A stretch of DNA of 6,140 nt from Nitrospira sp. GTDB lineage: Bacteria > Nitrospirota > Nitrospiria > Nitrospirales > Nitrospiraceae. Numbering within the stretch: position 1 is the stretch's first letter; each line of letters opens with the position of its first letter. Location of the stretch: positions 1-6,140 of the forward strand of contig JAKDNQ010000137.1 of NCBI GenBank assembly GCA_030456405.1. The letters run 5' to 3'. This document shows positions 5,832 through 6,140 of this stretch, piece by piece. The notes under the pieces are model-generated. The model ran no database searches. It saw nothing but the letters and a program-made list of their open reading frames with translations, and was not told the DNA's origin. A program made the position numbers and the translations under genes.

Positions 5832-6038
5832 TTAAATATGTGACAGTCGGATTCTGTGATCTACCGATCGTCTGCGTACCAACTGCGGAATCGGTGGTCG
5901 AGTGGGTGGGGCAGGAACTGGTTGTGGCGGAGGCAGCGGCGGCTTCGGAGAAGGAAGCGGGCTAGGGCCAGGCGGAATGGGGCCTGTATCGGGATCTGGA
6001 TTGGGATTCGGAGTCGCAGCTCTTGCCATCCCCATCAT
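5832..6038 (-). CDS. Small proline-rich hypothetical protein
   Basis: Not recognised as a named family. About 68 residues beginning with clustered methionines. GGAGG at 6044-6048 lies 2, 5 and 8 nt before three consecutive ATGs (6041, 6038, 6035); 6038 or 6035 has the best spacing. A TTG at 6062 is a less likely start. The centre is a proline-rich run with PxP spacing (TPNPNPDPDTGPIPPGPSP, then PPLPPPQPVPAPPTRPP) and the end is basic (VRRRSVDHRIRLSH). No membrane span or clear signal peptide was seen. Such a chain should be extended and unstructured, as a linker, surface or protein-binding peptide; this is inference. The good ribosome binding site and the 30-nt gap to the ferritin-like gene support a real gene cotranscribed with it. 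The low-complexity composition means a fortuitous frame cannot be excluded. Confidence 0.55.
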   Translation of the reverse strand: MMGMARAATPNPNPDPDTGPIPPGPSPLPSPKPPLPPPQPVPAPPTRPPIPQLVRRRSVDHRIRLSHI

Positions 6039-6077
6039 CATGACCTCCGTGAACCGGGCCAATTCCGCGCCGGGTAA

Positions 6078-6140
6078 TCAGTCAACATTTCCCTGGTCTG
6101 AAAAGACTTTGCCACGTTCAGTCATGGCATCTTCTGCTCT
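6078..6140 (-). CDS. C-terminal end of an upstream gene (partial, cut by window edge)
   Basis: The minus strand has one frame open from the window edge for 20 codons, ending with TGA at 6078-6080. It encodes RAEDAMTERGKVFSDQGNVD. The other two minus frames hit a stop within the first few codons. The charged, helical-looking end resembles tails of small stress-type coiled proteins (for example YtxH-like), but 20 residues are too few to assign a family. The next start codon lies about 40 nt downstream, compatible with the same transcript. Confidence 0.4.
   Translation of the reverse strand, partial: RAEDAMTERGKVFSDQGNVD

Noticed and set aside
1..6140. CRISPR array, tRNA, rRNA or transposase
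   Set aside because: No regularly spaced repeats, no tRNA-like cloverleaf, no rRNA sequence and no transposase motifs were seen on either strand.

Overview
The window carries a single-strand (all minus) gene cluster whose core is a complete pyrroloquinoline quinone (PQQ) biosynthesis operon, pqqA-pqqB-pqqC-pqqD-pqqE, followed directly by a secreted sorbosone/soluble-glucose-dehydrogenase-type beta-propeller that very probably uses the cofactor. From right (upstream) to left (downstream) the order is: the last 20 codons of a gene cut by the window edge, a small proline-rich protein, a ferritin-like protein, pqqA, pqqB, pqqC, pqqD, pqqE, the propeller dehydrogenase, a roughly 375-bp repeat-like intergenic element, and a signal-peptide PRC-barrel gene broken by an in-frame TGA and running off the left edge.

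The organism is a moderately GC-rich Gram-negative-type bacterium. The intergenic element resembles, from memory only, repeats scattered through Nitrospira genomes: arms reading CAGGATGCGGAAAAA, and an internal stretch with GAGCCTCTGAGCGATGCGAG and AACGCCGCTGG. I therefore favour Nitrospira or a close relative, but this is inference and no search was run. TGA ends pqqB, pqqD, pqqE and the ferritin-like gene, so the standard bacterial code applies.

How the genes work together: PqqA is the ribosomal precursor peptide. PqqD binds it and presents it to the radical-SAM enzyme PqqE, which cross-links Glu16 to Tyr20. PqqB hydroxylates the excised Glu-Tyr product, and PqqC performs the final ring closure and oxidation. 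The last gene encodes an exported dehydrogenase that would bind PQQ outside the cytoplasm. pqqB/pqqC, pqqD/pqqE and pqqE/dehydrogenase overlap by 4 nt and pqqC/pqqD by 44 nt, so the block from pqqB to the dehydrogenase is probably one translationally coupled unit. No pqqF/pqqG-type peptidase is present in the window.

Points of interest: PqqA has an unusually long C-terminal tail with a repeated MTAP motif; PqqC has Met where the Klebsiella enzyme has the active-site His154; the PRC-barrel gene has TGA where Gly is expected; and the repeat element fills the space between the stop codon of one gene and the ribosome binding site of the next. The system itself, PQQ biosynthesis, is known. I found no convincing wholly undescribed system.
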